The notes beneath the pieces are model-generated. The model did not search any database. It was given only the letters and a program-made list of their open reading frames with translations, and was not told the DNA's origin. 64,000 nucleotides of DNA from Solen grandis (lineage: Eukaryota; Mollusca; Bivalvia; Adapedonta; Solenidae), in NCBI GenBank assembly GCA_021229015.1, contig CM037781.1, forward strand, positions 34,392,759 through 34,456,758, read 5' to 3'. The position numbers and the translations under genes are program-made. Of this stretch, positions 1 to 11,449 are shown in pieces (within the stretch, counting starts at the first letter, position 1; every line of letters begins with the position of its first letter).

Positions 1-59
1 TAAATATCATACATATACGTACGTTGAACGCCAAGCAGATCGCTATTGATATCCTTTTA

Positions 60-735
60 ACGGCTCTTGAATATCGTGGATGGGAATCAACTGCTCTATC
101 AAGACAGTTAAAGGGAGACAATAGAAATAGTACCAAGAAGTCTTTTTCTTTCTTGGTCACTGTATTTCTCGTACTTGCAATATATTTGTATTTAAAGTTT
201 CAAATCAAAACCATTTCTGGACAAAGTTGATGTGTTCTCGATAAAAAAATGATATAATATAGACAGGGAGATATTTACAAAATTGGCCCAGATTGAGAAA
301 TAGTTTTTGGTCTTTGCACAATTCCAAACAGTCATCTTTTAATATATTAATGATAAAGTCAATACTTTGAATAGTTTCTTTTTAATTTATAGTATATGTA
401 TTATGTTCTGGAATTCAAAATATAATCATATAAGGGAAATAAATCAAAATTGGTCAAGGAAGAGTTACGGTTCATAGGCACTGCACTTCACCATCCCGAC
501 ATCTATTCATATTTTAAGTTTCAAGTCATTAAATTGTATAGGTTACGAGTTATGACCCCTTCACAAATTGAGAAAAAAAGTGACGTATAATTTTAAAAAG
601 ATGCATCAGGAAGAGTTCTGGTCCTTTGTCACTGAACTTCTCGCCTTTTCATATATGAATAACTTGTTTAGTTATTATCAAGGATAAAGTTGTCCGCAGA
701 CAAACAGACAGACAAACAAGACAAAAACAGTATGC
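60..735 (+). repeat. Degenerate array of four ~157-bp core repeats with (ACAG)-type tail
   Basis: A recurring block of the type TTTGTCACTGAACTTCTCG appears near 153, 311, 473 and 624, giving steps of about 158, 162 and 151 bp. The array is followed at 690-720 by a CAGACAAACAGACAGACAAA stretch. Tandem ~160-bp cores followed by a tetranucleotide microsatellite is the architecture known for pearl/Helentron-associated elements of bivalves. The open frames at 24-230 and 690-917 show no domain and sit in this repeat. Confidence 0.5.
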
Positions 736-1365
736 CTTCCGATCTATATCGACATAAAAATCTTACAAACAATGGCAGTCTTCCTTTGCGAAACTTCGAG
801 TACATAAATTCACTGGAGATGAAAAGGGAACAGTTGCCAGCTGCAGAGCAAGAAAGGTTAAGACGACAGCTATCAATCAAAATGTCCTTAGTTACAGACA
901 GACAACTGCCTCTGTGATTTATAATGTCTTCTGGCTCAGGTTTCAGTGGCAGCACTTGCGTTTTTTCATTCAGTATTCCTTGTTTACCACTGGTTCAATT
1001 AAGTCTAGTTGAAATCATTCTTCTAAATGAGTGTTCTTCCCAAAGGCCATATCTGATTCACGTTTGGTTACAGGGGAAACTGTTTTGCTAAATGCCACCT
1101 AGTTCAGTTGATTTATGAATGCATTTGAAGATATAATACAATTTGGTAGATAAATACAATTTCTTTTTTATATTCATGTTTCACCAAGTGTACTTACTGC
1201 TAGATAACCCATCATGAAATTGTGGCCATGATCCCTCGAATGATCATGGGAAGTTTATAGTAAATGTAAGCCTCTACCAGTCGAAAAAGAGCTTATAACT
1301 CAAGTCAATGGGTGCTTGTATCTGCACTGAAGTCCTTTTTAGCATTTGTAGGATCATAATAACAA
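736..1365. other. No gene or repeat recognised
   Basis: AT-rich sequence with no convincing ORF, splice-site pair or internal repeat seen on either strand. Confidence 0.4.
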
Positions 1366-1368
1366 TTT

Positions 1369-1745
1369 AACAAGCGGACCAAGATGGTCTTGAAGACGCT
1401 CTCCTGAAAAATATTGCCTTCAATTCAACAAACCAAACAGTACATGTGGTCAAACTGTGAAGGTTGTAGCATAAAAAATCCAAAGTAATATTAAAAGGGC
1501 CATAACTTCTGACCTAATCGGCCGATATCAGTCATTATCGAATTGACCGAAGGAGCATGGCTATAAACATAAATTGTCATACAGTTGGAAGGTGACTGCT
1601 AAAGAAATAAAGATGCTACTGAAATCTGACATTTAAAATAATAAAATTTCTTAAAAAATGAAGATGCTAAAGTGCAAACAAAGTGAAATCTGATAGTTTT
1701 TAATATTACAGTAGGGCCATATGGCCCAAGATCTCTCACCACAGT
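1369..1745 (+). mobile_element. Left part of a hairpin-ended non-autonomous element (family A)
   Basis: Starts like the element at 49019: a short hairpin (GGACCAAGATGGTC, compare GGGCCAAGATGGCCC) followed by a diverged CTCACCTGA-type motif. It then carries a core unit beginning AAAGGGCCATAACTTCTGACC that is also found at 4046 and 49289. Its right end is not contiguous here because other repeats follow. Confidence 0.6.
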
Positions 1746-1820
1746 ATATCAGCTTATTTAAAATAATTCAAGTCACTTGATATTACCTGGTTTCTTTCAG
1801 CAGCAACCAAATTCAAGTTT

Positions 1821-2027
1821 TAAAGGGCGCCGTGGTCCAATGGTAACGTATCCGATTACGGATCCGAAGGTTGTGGGTTCGAACCCCGTTGGAGGCAAGA
1901 ACTATTCATGACCTTCCCAGACGCAAGTACTGGTCCAACCCAGGAACCATCGAGAGGGATTACTATAAGTTGTAAGAACTTGTTTCCCAATCGACGTAAA
2001 ATAAATAAGTTTAAACTAAACTAAACT
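1821..2027 (+). mobile_element. tRNA-Arg-derived SINE (SINE-R), full length with TSD
   Basis: The head resembles a tRNA: A box TGGTCCAATGG, anticodon region TTACGGA (ACG, Arg-like), B box GGTTCGAACCC. The body contains CAGGAACCATCGAGAGGGAT and a TTGTAAGAACTTGTTTCC block, and the tail is (ACTAA)n. A perfect 12-bp duplication AAATTCAAGTTT flanks it (1809-1820 and 2028-2039), which fixes the ends and shows retroposition. Body fragments recur at 7562, 39628 and 40545. Confidence 0.85.
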
Positions 2028-2079
2028 AAATTCAAGTTTCAGAGACAGAAAGAATTCTGAAGTAAGTTAATCATCTGGA

Positions 2080-3826
2080 GGCCTCATTTTTCGAGGGATC
2101 AAAAATGCTTAAAAATTATGGCATGAAACTTTGAGATGATCAATGGTGCAAAACAAGAATTAATTTTAAACATTATTTCCAGGTGATTTGAATTTTTAAA
2201 TTTTCTATAAAAAGTATATAAGGAAACGAGCCCCTATGTGATTCATTTTCCAAGAGATCAACTTTATTATAGCAATTATGGTAGACAGCTATGAGATAAC
2301 CATACATGTCAAAAGAAAACTTATACTAACCAATGGTTTCATAGAAGAAGAAATCTTTGAAATCTATATAAGAAAACTAGCGAAACCCTAGGGGACTAAC
2401 TTAACATGGGATCAACTTTATTTAAGAAAGTTTGGTAGACAGTCATGAGGTGACCGTTTGTGTCAAATGAAATTAAATTCTGACCATTGATTTCACAGAA
2501 TGGAATTTTGAAATTTAATATAGAAGGCATATAAGGAAACTAGCGGACCCCCTTGAGGCTTCAATTTTAAGGGACTAAACTTAATATTAGCAATTATGGT
2601 AGACAATAATGAGGTGATCATTTGTGCCAAATGAAATCAAGCTCTTACCTTTGATTTCACAGAAAATTTTGAAATTTGTATATAGTGTTATAAGAAGAAA
2701 CTAGCTGACCCCCTAGGGATCTCATTTTTTCGGCGTAGCTGTATAATTTCGATTTCAACTCGCATCTTAAACCAATCAAATGTACGCTAACAGCGGTAAA
2801 TAATTCTAAGCTGAATAAAAGGACTCCTGTTATTGGTTAACGCATCGTTATGGACTATAAAATTACTGTAAATAAGGGGTGCAGCTTGTATATATCATTC
2901 AGCATGGTGTTATTACTTTTCTTTTTGATGTAAACATGAAAGTGATTTCAGTAAGTTAAATACAATCCTTTTCCATCAATTGAGGAATGCTACTTTGTGA
3001 AAATGATTTAAAACAACAAAAAAGAATCCACCGTGTTATGACATGAAACCCCTTAATTACTATGTATATTGAATTCTTCCAGCCTGCCGAGATGCTCTCA
3101 TTGAAAATTAATTCGCCAAAACCAAAACAACTAATAACGCTTTTATATCATAATTGTCATATGCAATAATGATATGAACAAATATCAAACAAGCCTATTT
3201 ACAGATATAATTTTTTGTATTACCGTCTATAAGTAAGTATATTTCATAGAAAAAATACTGAACTATTTCTAGAGCGTACTAAATTTGTTGTGCGTCGGTC
3301 TTTCGCGCGCTTTTCCTGGGAATGTTCTAGAAGACTGGAAATCTCGTTTTTCTTTCATCCTACGCCGAATATCTTTTTTAAAGATATTTCTTGTTAAGAG
3401 ATCAAATTTATTTTAAAAATTATAATAGACAGTAATGACGGGATCATTTGTGCCAAAAGAAATCAAATTCTGACCATTGGTTTCACAGAAGATGAATTTT
3501 GAAATTTTCTATAAAGAGTATATAAAGAAACTAGTTGACCCCTTAAGGGCCTCATTTTTCAAGTCAACTTTATTTTAGCAATTATGGTAGACATTTATGA
3601 GGTGACCATTTGTGCTAAATGAAATTAAATTTTGACCATTTGCTTCATAGAGGGATAATTTTGGAATGTTCTATATACAGTATATAAGGAAATTAGCCAA
3701 CCACTCAGGGGCCTCATTTTTAAGGGATCAACCTTCCTTTTAGCAATTATGGTGACAATTTGTGCCAAAGGAAATCAAATCCCTTACCAATGATTTCAGA
3801 GAAGAAGATTTTTGAAGTTTTTTAAA
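2080..3826 (+). repeat. Array of about seven ~160-bp degenerate core repeats (family C)
   Basis: Units carry CTCATTTTTAAGGGATCAAC, then GCAATTATGGTAGACA, GAGGTGACCATTTGTGCCAA, GATTTCACAGAA and TATATAAGGAAACTAGC. Units start near 2083, 2240, 2400, 2565, 3395, 3547 and 3707. The 640-bp jump between 2730 and 3368 is a separate insertion. The array merges at its right end into a family B tail. No coding potential. Confidence 0.75.
2730..3368. mobile_element. 639-bp TIR element inserted in the core-repeat array
   Basis: TCGGCGTAG at 2730-2738 is matched by CTACGCCGA at 3360-3368. The family C repeat is interrupted exactly at these points: its CTCATTTTT block stops at the left end and the unit resumes shortly after the right end. 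No transposase is seen, so it is a non-autonomous DNA element of unassigned superfamily. Confidence 0.6.
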
Positions 3827-4044
3827 GTAAAATTCTATTGATTGCCATATCAACCAGAGTTCTGCATCGATCAAGATTTTTAGCAACTTTAATGAAGGTT
3901 TACTCAAGGATGATCCATGCCAAATTTCATCAATTTCTACTAAGCTGTTTCAGAGGAGATGTCGGTAAAAGCAAATGGTTGACTGAGGACGGACGCTATG
4001 ATCCTTATAGCTCACCATGATCACGTTGTGCTCTGGTGAACTAA
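3826..4044 (+). mobile_element. 3' end of hairpin-ended element (family B)
   Basis: Contains CCAGAGTTCTGCAT, TTTAGCAACTTTAATGAAGG and TTTCAGAGGAGATGTCG, shared with the copies at 6405, 9515 and 33195. It ends in the imperfect hairpin TAGCTCACCATGATCACG / TGTGCTCTGGTGAACTAA. The 60-codon ORF here is repeat sequence, not a gene. Confidence 0.6.
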
Positions 4045-4205
4045 AAGGGCCATAACTCCTGACCTAACTGACCTATGTCAGCCATAATCGAACTTCGCCG
4101 AGAGATTATGCCTATAAATCATTGTCATAAAGTCTGATTGCGATTACTTCAGAAATGAAGATGCTAGAGTGCAAACTGATGGTGAACGACGGATGGAAAA
4201 CGAAT
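4041..4205 (+). repeat. Single family A core unit
   Basis: AAAAGGGCCATAACTCCTGAC followed by a TATGTCAGCCATAATCGAAC-type block and GAAATGAAGATGCTAGAGTG matches the units at 1490 and 49289-49600. It directly follows the family B hairpin. Confidence 0.6.
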
Positions 4206-4312
4206 AATCATCGATCCTAATACATGATGCATATAAAGTGCGAAAGTGAAAACACAAAGTAGGGATAAGGACCCATAAAATTATTTCTTTCCCGTAAACA
4301 ATAAATGAAACC

Positions 4313-4872
4313 ATGGCTTACAGAGAGCCTGTCTGTAACAAAAACAGAGAGTCTGCCTATGCTTCAAAAAGTGATGTGCAGAGAGACCTCCCGTGCACCA
4401 ACAAAACCGAAAGTAGGGGTTATCAAGAAATTTACATAAATATCTGCCAATTTATCGGTGTCTTCTCGAAGAATATACTTAAAAGAATACGCACGATATT
4501 TATATTATGGTCACAATCAAAGCAATTTCTCGCTAAAGCCTGTAGAAAGTGCCGAGGATGTGTTCCATGTTGGTACATCACTATACTGTTTGTCCGAGTT
4601 TCGGAGCGCAGTCGCTGATAAGTGAAAAGTTTACACGCATATACACAGTAAATATAGTCTAACATTCTATGCACAACTTAATATTACAACTCACCTGTTA
4701 AAAGTGACCATTGATCTTTTTTCTCTTCTGTCCATCTTGAGTTGTGTTTATGGCAGTGAATAACCGGTGCCAACACAGAGAGCCTGCCGATATTGCGATT
4801 TCTGCAGAGAGACTGCCGATATGGTATGCACCGTGTAATAGCTCATTCTGAGCACATGTGCTCAGATGAGCT
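4313..4872. repeat. Five copies of a CAGAGAG(N)CTGCC motif and a solitary terminal hairpin
   Basis: CAGAGAGCCTGTC, CAGAGAGTCTGCC, CAGAGAGACCTCCC, CAGAGAGCCTGCC and CAGAGAGACTGCC occur between 4319 and 4825. At 4838-4872 lies an AGCTCATTCTGAGCACATG / TGCTCAGATGAGCTAA hairpin. It is the same terminus that ends families A and B, here without a body. The 101-codon ORF at 4313-4618 overlaps the motif and has no recognisable domain. Confidence 0.45.
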
Positions 4873-4879
4873 AATGATA

Positions 4880-6400
4880 AATGGATTATCTTTAATACTT
4901 AGGGGGAGATTCAATCATTTCTCGAATAGAAGTTAATAATTTCATTTATTCACATTATGTTGTTAGTTATTATGCTAATTACTCATTTCAACGAAGCTAC
5001 GTACTTTTCGTAAAAAGGGAAATTCGAAAGGCGTTCATGTCTTATTTAAGAATTTAAGTATTAGTTATTTTGAAGTTTTGATTGTGGAATTCTAACCTAT
5101 CATCAATGCATTGTAACAATGATTTTTATATATGTTTATTTGTATTAACATTTTACATCCATGCATGTTAGTCCATCACTATTGACAACGAATATTCGAT
5201 GTTCATTTAATTCTGAATATAAAAACCGACGTAATCTGTTTATAGGAATTACACTGGAATGAATAATGATTTATATTTTTATTTTTTAGGTAACATGTAT
5301 TTCGAATACATACCTATATCTTTGCATTATCAGTATGACCATTCCACGTAGTTTGTGTCTCGAAAAAGCCTTCATGTTAATCTCTGTTAATTGCTTTCTT
5401 TCACAGTGCATATTACATTAATTTCACTTGCACGTAGAACATAATATTTCTGAAACGCCCCTTCAAATGTTGAGGTACGGTTTCAGACAATTCTTTTGTG
5501 TCACGATCGTGTGTAAAAAATATATATATATCAAGGTAAATATCTGGCAAGTATCTGACGTAAGGTCTCCATAGACTCATTCGTTCTACATCCACTAGCA
5601 TGTTAATTTGCTCCTCGGGTCTGTTGAAGGATAAAATTTGTATTGTCAATTTGTTAAAATATCGGGAAGAGGATTGCAAAGCTGTTAAAATAATTCCTTC
5701 AGGGTTGAATATACAGCATTGACAAAATGTGTTTTAAATTAATAAATACGTCAACTTCGACACTTCTGAAATAAAATTGTGTCCTAGTTCGCGATGATAT
5801 ATTAAAAAAATTAATACAGAACACAGAATTCCACAGTAAAAATTTCACAAGCTCTTCATAAAACCGGTAGATAGCGTGAGAGTACCAGTTCATGCTCATC
5901 TATGAAAGATAACTTTATCGTACATGACACGCGATCGTCTATCTTCCATAGGACAATGAGCCACAGAATAATAATCCTTTAAGCATTAGGGACATCTAAC
6001 CCGAGGGCCAGGGAGAGATATAAACTTCTAATACCGAGGATGAAAATTAATGTACGATTTTTCTTCTCTTTTTAACGGTTATAAAACTTACGGTCGGTTA
6101 GCCTCGCTATCAACACATCCCACTGACATTTTCCTCGCCGCTTAAGCAATTAAAACATCAATTTATCGAATGTCATTGACCAATTATCGGATGGATGTTC
6201 GTTCGACTGAGAATTAACAACACTTGAAACAGCATGTTAAAATACCCCTTTCCTTACCCGCATATACACATGTAGTAATATTCTTCTTTAAGAATTTTTG
6301 CATTATTTTATCTTCTCACTCGTCCCGTTATCCTTTATGAACAGTTATCCCGAAATACGTCGCACCTTATTGCCTTGCTTTAACAATATAAAGAATTAAG
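4880..6400. other. Nothing recognised
   Basis: AT-rich sequence. Minus-strand ORFs at 5413-5679 and 5699-5899 have no motif, no suitable splice sites and composition like their surroundings. Confidence 0.35.
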
Positions 6401-6404
6401 TTCA

Positions 6405-6610
6405 ACAAGAGGGCTATAAAGGCCCTGAATCGCTCATCTGAGGTTGAAATCTGGCCAGCAGTTTTGAAGGAGATGAATTTTAAAGTTTTCATAATTTATT
6501 TCTTCCCGTTGCCATAGCAGCCAGAGTTCTACATAGATCAAGTTTATCTTAGCAACTTTGGTGAAGGTTTACACAAGGATCATCCCTACCGAGTTTAATC
6601 AAACTATACC
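6405..6610 (-). mobile_element. Family B element fragment
   Basis: Begins AACAAGAGGGCTATAAAGGC and CGCTCATCTGAGG, the reverse complement of the right end of the element at 33195-34190. It continues with the shared CCAGAGTTCTACATAGATCA and TTAGCAACTTTGGTGAAGG blocks, then stops. Confidence 0.65.
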
Positions 6611-7437
6611 ATATATACACATATCAGTAGGAGTTCATCACATTCCTGCACCTTAACGACACTTTAACGACGTCAATATAGTCCGTCAACGCCAACATTT
6701 TTTTTTTCAATCGGCGGCCATTTTGTTTGTTTATAAAAGCTTTTTCCTGATTTAACGTCATTATAGACGATAAACAATTGAGAAAATACAATGACTACAC
6801 CATGGTTCTTGACACACTCTTGTCTATGATAGCCAATGTCATTCCGTCATTATGAAATTAACACGGTTACAAAATTCGAATCGGCAGGATGTGTATTCAA
6901 TGAGGGGCGTTATGAAAGTTTACCGGAGAGGGATAGAGAGATTTTGTATGCTGCATTTTGGTTGTGATCTGCATTTCTTTCACTAACGTGGGATAAAATT
7001 CCGAATTACTCCTAAAAATGTCATGGAAATGATTTTTTTTTATCTTTTCACTCACAATTTCATTATTTTTGTACATCAAGATAATTGTTAAAATATGCTG
7101 GGAATGATGTAAAAGCATGCACTTTCTCTCGTCTCTCCCTCTTTCATTTCACTTAATTTGGTCGATATATCATTTTCCCATAAATACATACCAGTGCAGT
7201 CTGTGAATGACACAGAAACATGCAAATACACATTTATCACAATGCTAAAACAGAGTGTGTGTGTCTTATAGTCATTGAAGGTTTTAAAAGCAGTGAGAAT
7301 CAGCAAGAAAAAATGCAAATGCATAAGAATCAACTATTTATATTTAAGAGAAATCATTTGTGAATTTAAGTTGGTGTTTAATGTAAATTTACGTAAACTG
7401 AGTGCAATTTTCTGTTCTAATCTATGCAATAATCTTC

Positions 7438-7469
<32 letters not shown>

Positions 7470-7561
7470 CTCCATTCCTATGTTATTAGGACATTAAAAC
7501 TTCTTCATCATCAGATTTTTTTTTTAAAAAAAGTCCCCTTTCCTTTCTCTTCTATACACCT

Positions 7562-7645
7562 TCCCAAGTACAGCCACAAAGTACTGGTCCAGCCAATGAA
7601 CATGTAAGTTGTAAGAACTTGTTTCCAAGTAGAGTAGAACTAACA
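7562..7645 (+). mobile_element. SINE-R body fragment
   Basis: AAGTACTGGTCCAGCCAA, then TAAGTTGTAAGAACTTGTTT, matches the body of the intact SINE at 1821-2027. The tRNA-like head is missing. Confidence 0.5.
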
Positions 7646-8697
7646 ATATTGAAGTATAAACCTATGAATCTGTTTATCTAGTTTTCTGTACTTTGTGTAG
7701 ATTTCAAATACATGTACAGCAAAAAAAAAAAACATTATTTTTTTAAGCTTAGATGAGTGACTGCCAGATAACTTTCAAGAGCATTTAATTGTTTTCATTT
7801 AATTTTCTTTTTGGGAATTTTAATGTATTGATCTGGAGTACATAAAAGTATATAAGGCCTCTCTCTCTCTCCCTCTCACACACACACACACACATACTGA
7901 ACTATTTTTAGTTGTTTATTGATATTCTAAGATTACATTTAAGATATCGCAAATAGTTTCAACATTCAACAACGCCTGACTTTGAAATGACAGCATACAC
8001 CTTTGTTTGCTTTCTGCAATCTGAAAAGAAGTAATAATGACCATAAGTATGAATAAGTTATAACATGCTCACATCTTCAGTTCAAATATTTAACAGAAAT
8101 ATAAACTTATACCCAGATTAGTTCCAAATTCCAACACTACGTAAGGTGAAATACCATCAAAAAAGTGTAATATTCTCATTCATTTTCTAACATTATTATT
8201 CATTAACAATATTTATTTCTTTTTTTTTCTTCATCACAACTGTCACTGTAAGTAATATTGCTTGTTTCATGTGTGCTGTATGTATGATCTGTCAAGCACA
8301 GACGACAATTTCATATAATAAGTAATATACACTTAATACAGTACATTTAATTGGATTTGTGGTCTTTTCTCTTTCAAAGATAAAGAAAGCTTAACACTGC
8401 AGATAATAAATAAATGTGTGCTCAAGACTCTCTCTCTGTTTTGGGGGAACAGTACCTCTACCTTCAGAAGGGGGGATTTTCGTGTCATTTTTTCCTGTTG
8501 GGGTAATCTTAAGCAATTTTTGCTGCACATACTGCAATAATTATATAAGTAAACATAAACAAAATAGGTTCTGTCTAGTATCTTTATTTGGTAAAACTGA
8601 AATGAAAATCAAATTGTATACAACAATCTACCACTTGACCAGATTTGTTATTTATGTGAGCTCTTACATTTTTGTTTGTAGGGGAAATTTTGCTTGG

Positions 8698-8752
8698 AAG
8701 TAGGGGGGTGGGGGGGGACATACGTTTTGGCTGGGAGGGGGGGGGGGTGGTG
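8698..8752 (+). other. G-run cluster (possible G-quadruplex)
   Basis: Runs of 6, 8, 3 and about 11 guanines lie within 55 bases on the plus strand. Runs this long are also where sequencing errors collect. Confidence 0.5.
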
Positions 8753-9067
8753 CCTTATACAGATACTAAACAATGGATATCGGGAGCCCCTGGTCATAAG
8801 CATTTTTGTCTTAAAACCCGTTTTTTTTTTTCAGGATCAGCTCATTTTGTTTTATTTCTCTCATAAGTTTAGTAAATAATATACATATGCATGCCTTATA
8901 TAAGGAACTTCGTTATATGTTTATTTTTTAATTTCATTTTTATAGACTTGTGCAGAATAATTTCCGTGGAAAGTGATGCATTTTTTTTTCATCTTAATCT
9001 TACCTTCACATAACACTGCTGTGTGACTATTTGTGATAGTGGATTTGAACCTGAAACAAATAATGAT

Positions 9068-9365
9068 TAAAAAATGTTCATTTATGCAAACTCCTATTAT
9101 TTTTTCATTAGGAAAACTTCTAGATTAGGACAGAAACCATGCAAAGCATGATGATTGTCATCGTCATATGAAAGTCTGGTTAATAACTGTTGTCACAAAA
9201 GGCACCTGAAAAAAAATGTTCATTTATGCAAACTCCTATTATTTTTTCATTAGGAAAACTTCTAGATTAGGAACAAGAAACCATGCATGCATAGTATAGA
9301 TTGTCATCGTCATGATGAAAAGTCATGGTTAAGATTGTGTCACAAAAAGGCACCTGAAAAAAAAA
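9068..9365. repeat. Tandem duplication, ~147-bp unit x2
   Basis: The first ~65 bp of each unit (ATGTTCATTTATGCAAACTC to CTTCTAGATTAGGA) are identical. The second halves differ mainly by small insertions and deletions around CCATGCA and GTCATCGTCAT. Either a recent duplication or an assembly artefact. Confidence 0.75.
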
Positions 9366-9514
9366 GGAAGAAACAAAACAAAAATAAAACATGTCCAGAC
9401 AAAATGGGGAAGGGAACAGGGCCTATTTCCTGAAAATCGGGGGTAAATTTGTGCAAAGTTGATGAGGTGTATTTCACGTGAAGTGGTTCCGTGGAACTCC
9501 TACTGTATATAAGG

Positions 9515-9865
9515 TAAATTAGCCCCGACCTTGGCGGCCATAGTTTTTTACAGATCGAAATAATTTTAGCAATCTTGATAGAAAGTTACCCAAGGAACAT
9601 CTGTACTAATACATTTTGAAATATGGCCAGTTGTTTTGGAGAAGATGATTTTTTAAAGTTTTCATTATTTTTTTTCTTTCCATGGCAACCAGAGTTCTAC
9701 ATGGATTAAGTTTACTTTAGCAACTTTTGTGAAGATTCACCCAAGTTTAAGCAAAATCTGCCCAGCGGTTTCAGAGGAGGTGTCGTTTAAAACATATTGT
9801 TGACGACGCAGTACGACGGTCGCAAGGTGATCCTAATAACTCACCATGAGCACGTTGCTTTGGTC
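9515..9865 (-). mobile_element. Family B element fragment
   Basis: Shares GGCCAGTTGTTTTGGAGAAG, TTCCATGGCAACCAGAGTTC and TTTCAGAGGAGGTGTCG with the complete copy at 33195-34190. It ends near 9845-9870 in a weak ACTCACCATGAGCACG terminus. Confidence 0.55.
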
Positions 9866-9869
9866 TATT

Positions 9870-10480
9870 TAAATATAGCTCCAAACTTAACTCGTAACTC
9901 TATTCACGAAGGACAGATCACTGTGATAAACAAGACTATTATTTATGAAAGTTAGTAACGCTTAATTCGACGAATAGAAAATACATAATGATCACGTTAA
10001 TGAAAGGTACGCTGCCCTATGTTGTTGAGCTGGGTTCATACTATAAACGTTTCTACCAGTGTTTGAAAAATCTGAGAAATGAGCGTTCCCGAGAGAGATA
10101 TTTTACAGTCAAGTTACGAACGTTAAATATACGGCTCACATTGACCGTTACAAACATTTCCATTCGCTTGGCATTACTATCGTTCGGCAGCGTGTGCTTT
10201 CGTTTTATATTTGTTTTGTATGTTGATCGGCAACATATGCCAACATTGAATTTATATTCTTTTAGAGTGGGAATTTGTAGTGAATGTTGCGAATTATCGT
10301 TACCATTACTAATCAGCCATGAAAGCTTACTGTAAATTCGTAATTGTTCATAAGTAAAACAAGACTCGATCTGCAATATCAACTTTATTTTACAATTTCC
10401 AAAGAATCAATGTCTGGAAATTACTGGCGAGGCTTCTTAAATCATTTAACAATTTTGATAATGACCCGATAGAAGCCAGT
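9870..10480. other. Nothing firmly recognised
   Basis: Overlapping ORFs on both strands (9988-10335 plus, 10053-10382 minus) show no domain and no splice context. It could belong to the 3' flank of the minus-strand retroelement at 10480-14420. Confidence 0.3.
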
Positions 10481-10683
10481 CAAGCCACACGGCCCAAAGG
10501 ACCAAATATGTAAGAATATACAAAATATGTCAGAACATTTATTCCGTCGCGGTAGAACATCGAGCGGAAATAAATGTCAATTTAAAGTAAATTTAACTAT
10601 TTAAATTAGCGCCATTTAGAGATATAGCGCCAAAGTGAGGCGCAAGAGCATATAAGCCGAACTCAGCCAAAATAAAATATAAT

Positions 10684-10852
10684 TGCCAAATGGGCTACAC
10701 ACATATGCCAAATGGGCAAGCAAAATGCCAAATGGGCAAGCAAAGTCAAATCAAAATACCAAATGGGCGAGCACAAATGCCAAATGGGCGAACAATATGC
10801 AAATAAAATGCCAAATGGGCAACACATTAGGCCGAATGGGCCAATTCTTATT
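10684..10852 (-). repeat. GCCAAATGGGC minisatellite, 7 copies
   Basis: Seven copies of (A)TGCCAAATGGGC(A) are spaced about 20-31 bp apart. The last is changed to GGCCGAATGGGCC. The motif is a near-palindrome (GCCcaTTTGGC-like on the other strand). It lies just beyond the SGNH reading frame, in what would be the 3' untranslated part of the retroelement. Confidence 0.8.
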
Positions 10853-10954
10853 TTGGCCTGGCAACATGTTAGAGCCTGCCATTACTTAAGTGGGGTTCTA
10901 GTAAAGAACACATAGCTCAAAGCATACAGGGTCGCTCAAAAATATCGTTTCCTT

Positions 10955-11445
10955 CCTGTGTTAAATGCACACCATCAGGGAGCAAATGACTGTAAGTAAC
11001 CCCATGTTTCATGTTTACTCCATCGTTATGTCTACTTAGGATTTTTTTCAAAAACTGTTAATTCGCCTCCTAGCCTTGCTCATAGCAGCGTGGTTCGAGG
11101 AATAACGCCATTTATGTCTCGGTAATATTTCCGAGAAAATTAGCTTTACCCCAGGGAATGTCCTAAAAACAAAGTAACGACTGTATGAAACGCCTTTATA
11201 ATACGCTTAATACCACATCTCCCAATATCGTTGCCCCCACAATGCATGATAAAAACAGACGGTCGAGTGGTGTTAATTCTTGTCAGCAACTTAAGTTATT
11301 CACCAACACATTCCATGCACATGTCACTATACCCTTGCCTCAATATCGAACGATCCGGTAAGTTCAGATTACTTCCTAATATTCTGGCGTGCTTAACAAT
11401 AGATGAACCTAGTATCCATACATTTATTGAAGCTTCGCCTATATA
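10955..11445 (-). pseudogene. SGNH/GDSL-like hydrolase domain of the retroelement
   Basis: Reading the minus strand from 11445, the segment begins with VWILGSSIVKHAR. This corresponds to block I of SGNH hydrolases, with GSS where GDS is typical. Then comes FIMHCGGNDIG at about 11252-11222 (block III, the G-x-N-D oxyanion element). After a frameshift, LLPDGVHLTQEGND at about 10990-10950 supplies block V with its catalytic Asp and His. Spacing of the blocks fits a ~160-residue domain. Stops and at least two frameshifts separate the blocks, so it cannot be translated whole. It directly follows the recombinase on the same strand, which argues it was part of the same element or polyprotein. SGNH domains hydrolyse esters in general; its role in the element is unknown. 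Confidence 0.75.
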
Positions 11446-11449
11446 AAAT

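Larger units (their letters stand above)
6615..9065. other. Unassigned, microsatellite-bearing
   Basis: Contains (CA)n at 7443-7470 and (CT)n(CA)n at 7859-7895, plus homopolymer runs. ORFs at 7275-7607 and 8416-8879 read through microsatellite or homopolymer sequence and have no domain. Confidence 0.4.

Noticed and set aside
1826..1899. Possible tRNA-Arg gene
   Set aside because: The tRNA-like sequence is the head of a SINE with body, tail and target-site duplication.
4313..4618. 101-codon ORF with several cysteines
   Set aside because: Overlaps the CAGAGAG motif cluster, has no signal peptide or recognised pattern, and a similar-length ORF exists on the other strand.
7275..7607. 110-codon ORF with a THTHTHTH stretch
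   Set aside because: Reads through the (CA)n microsatellite; no domain either side.
8672..8879. ORFs spanning the G-run cluster
   Set aside because: Gly/Trp-rich peptides are produced by the G runs themselves.
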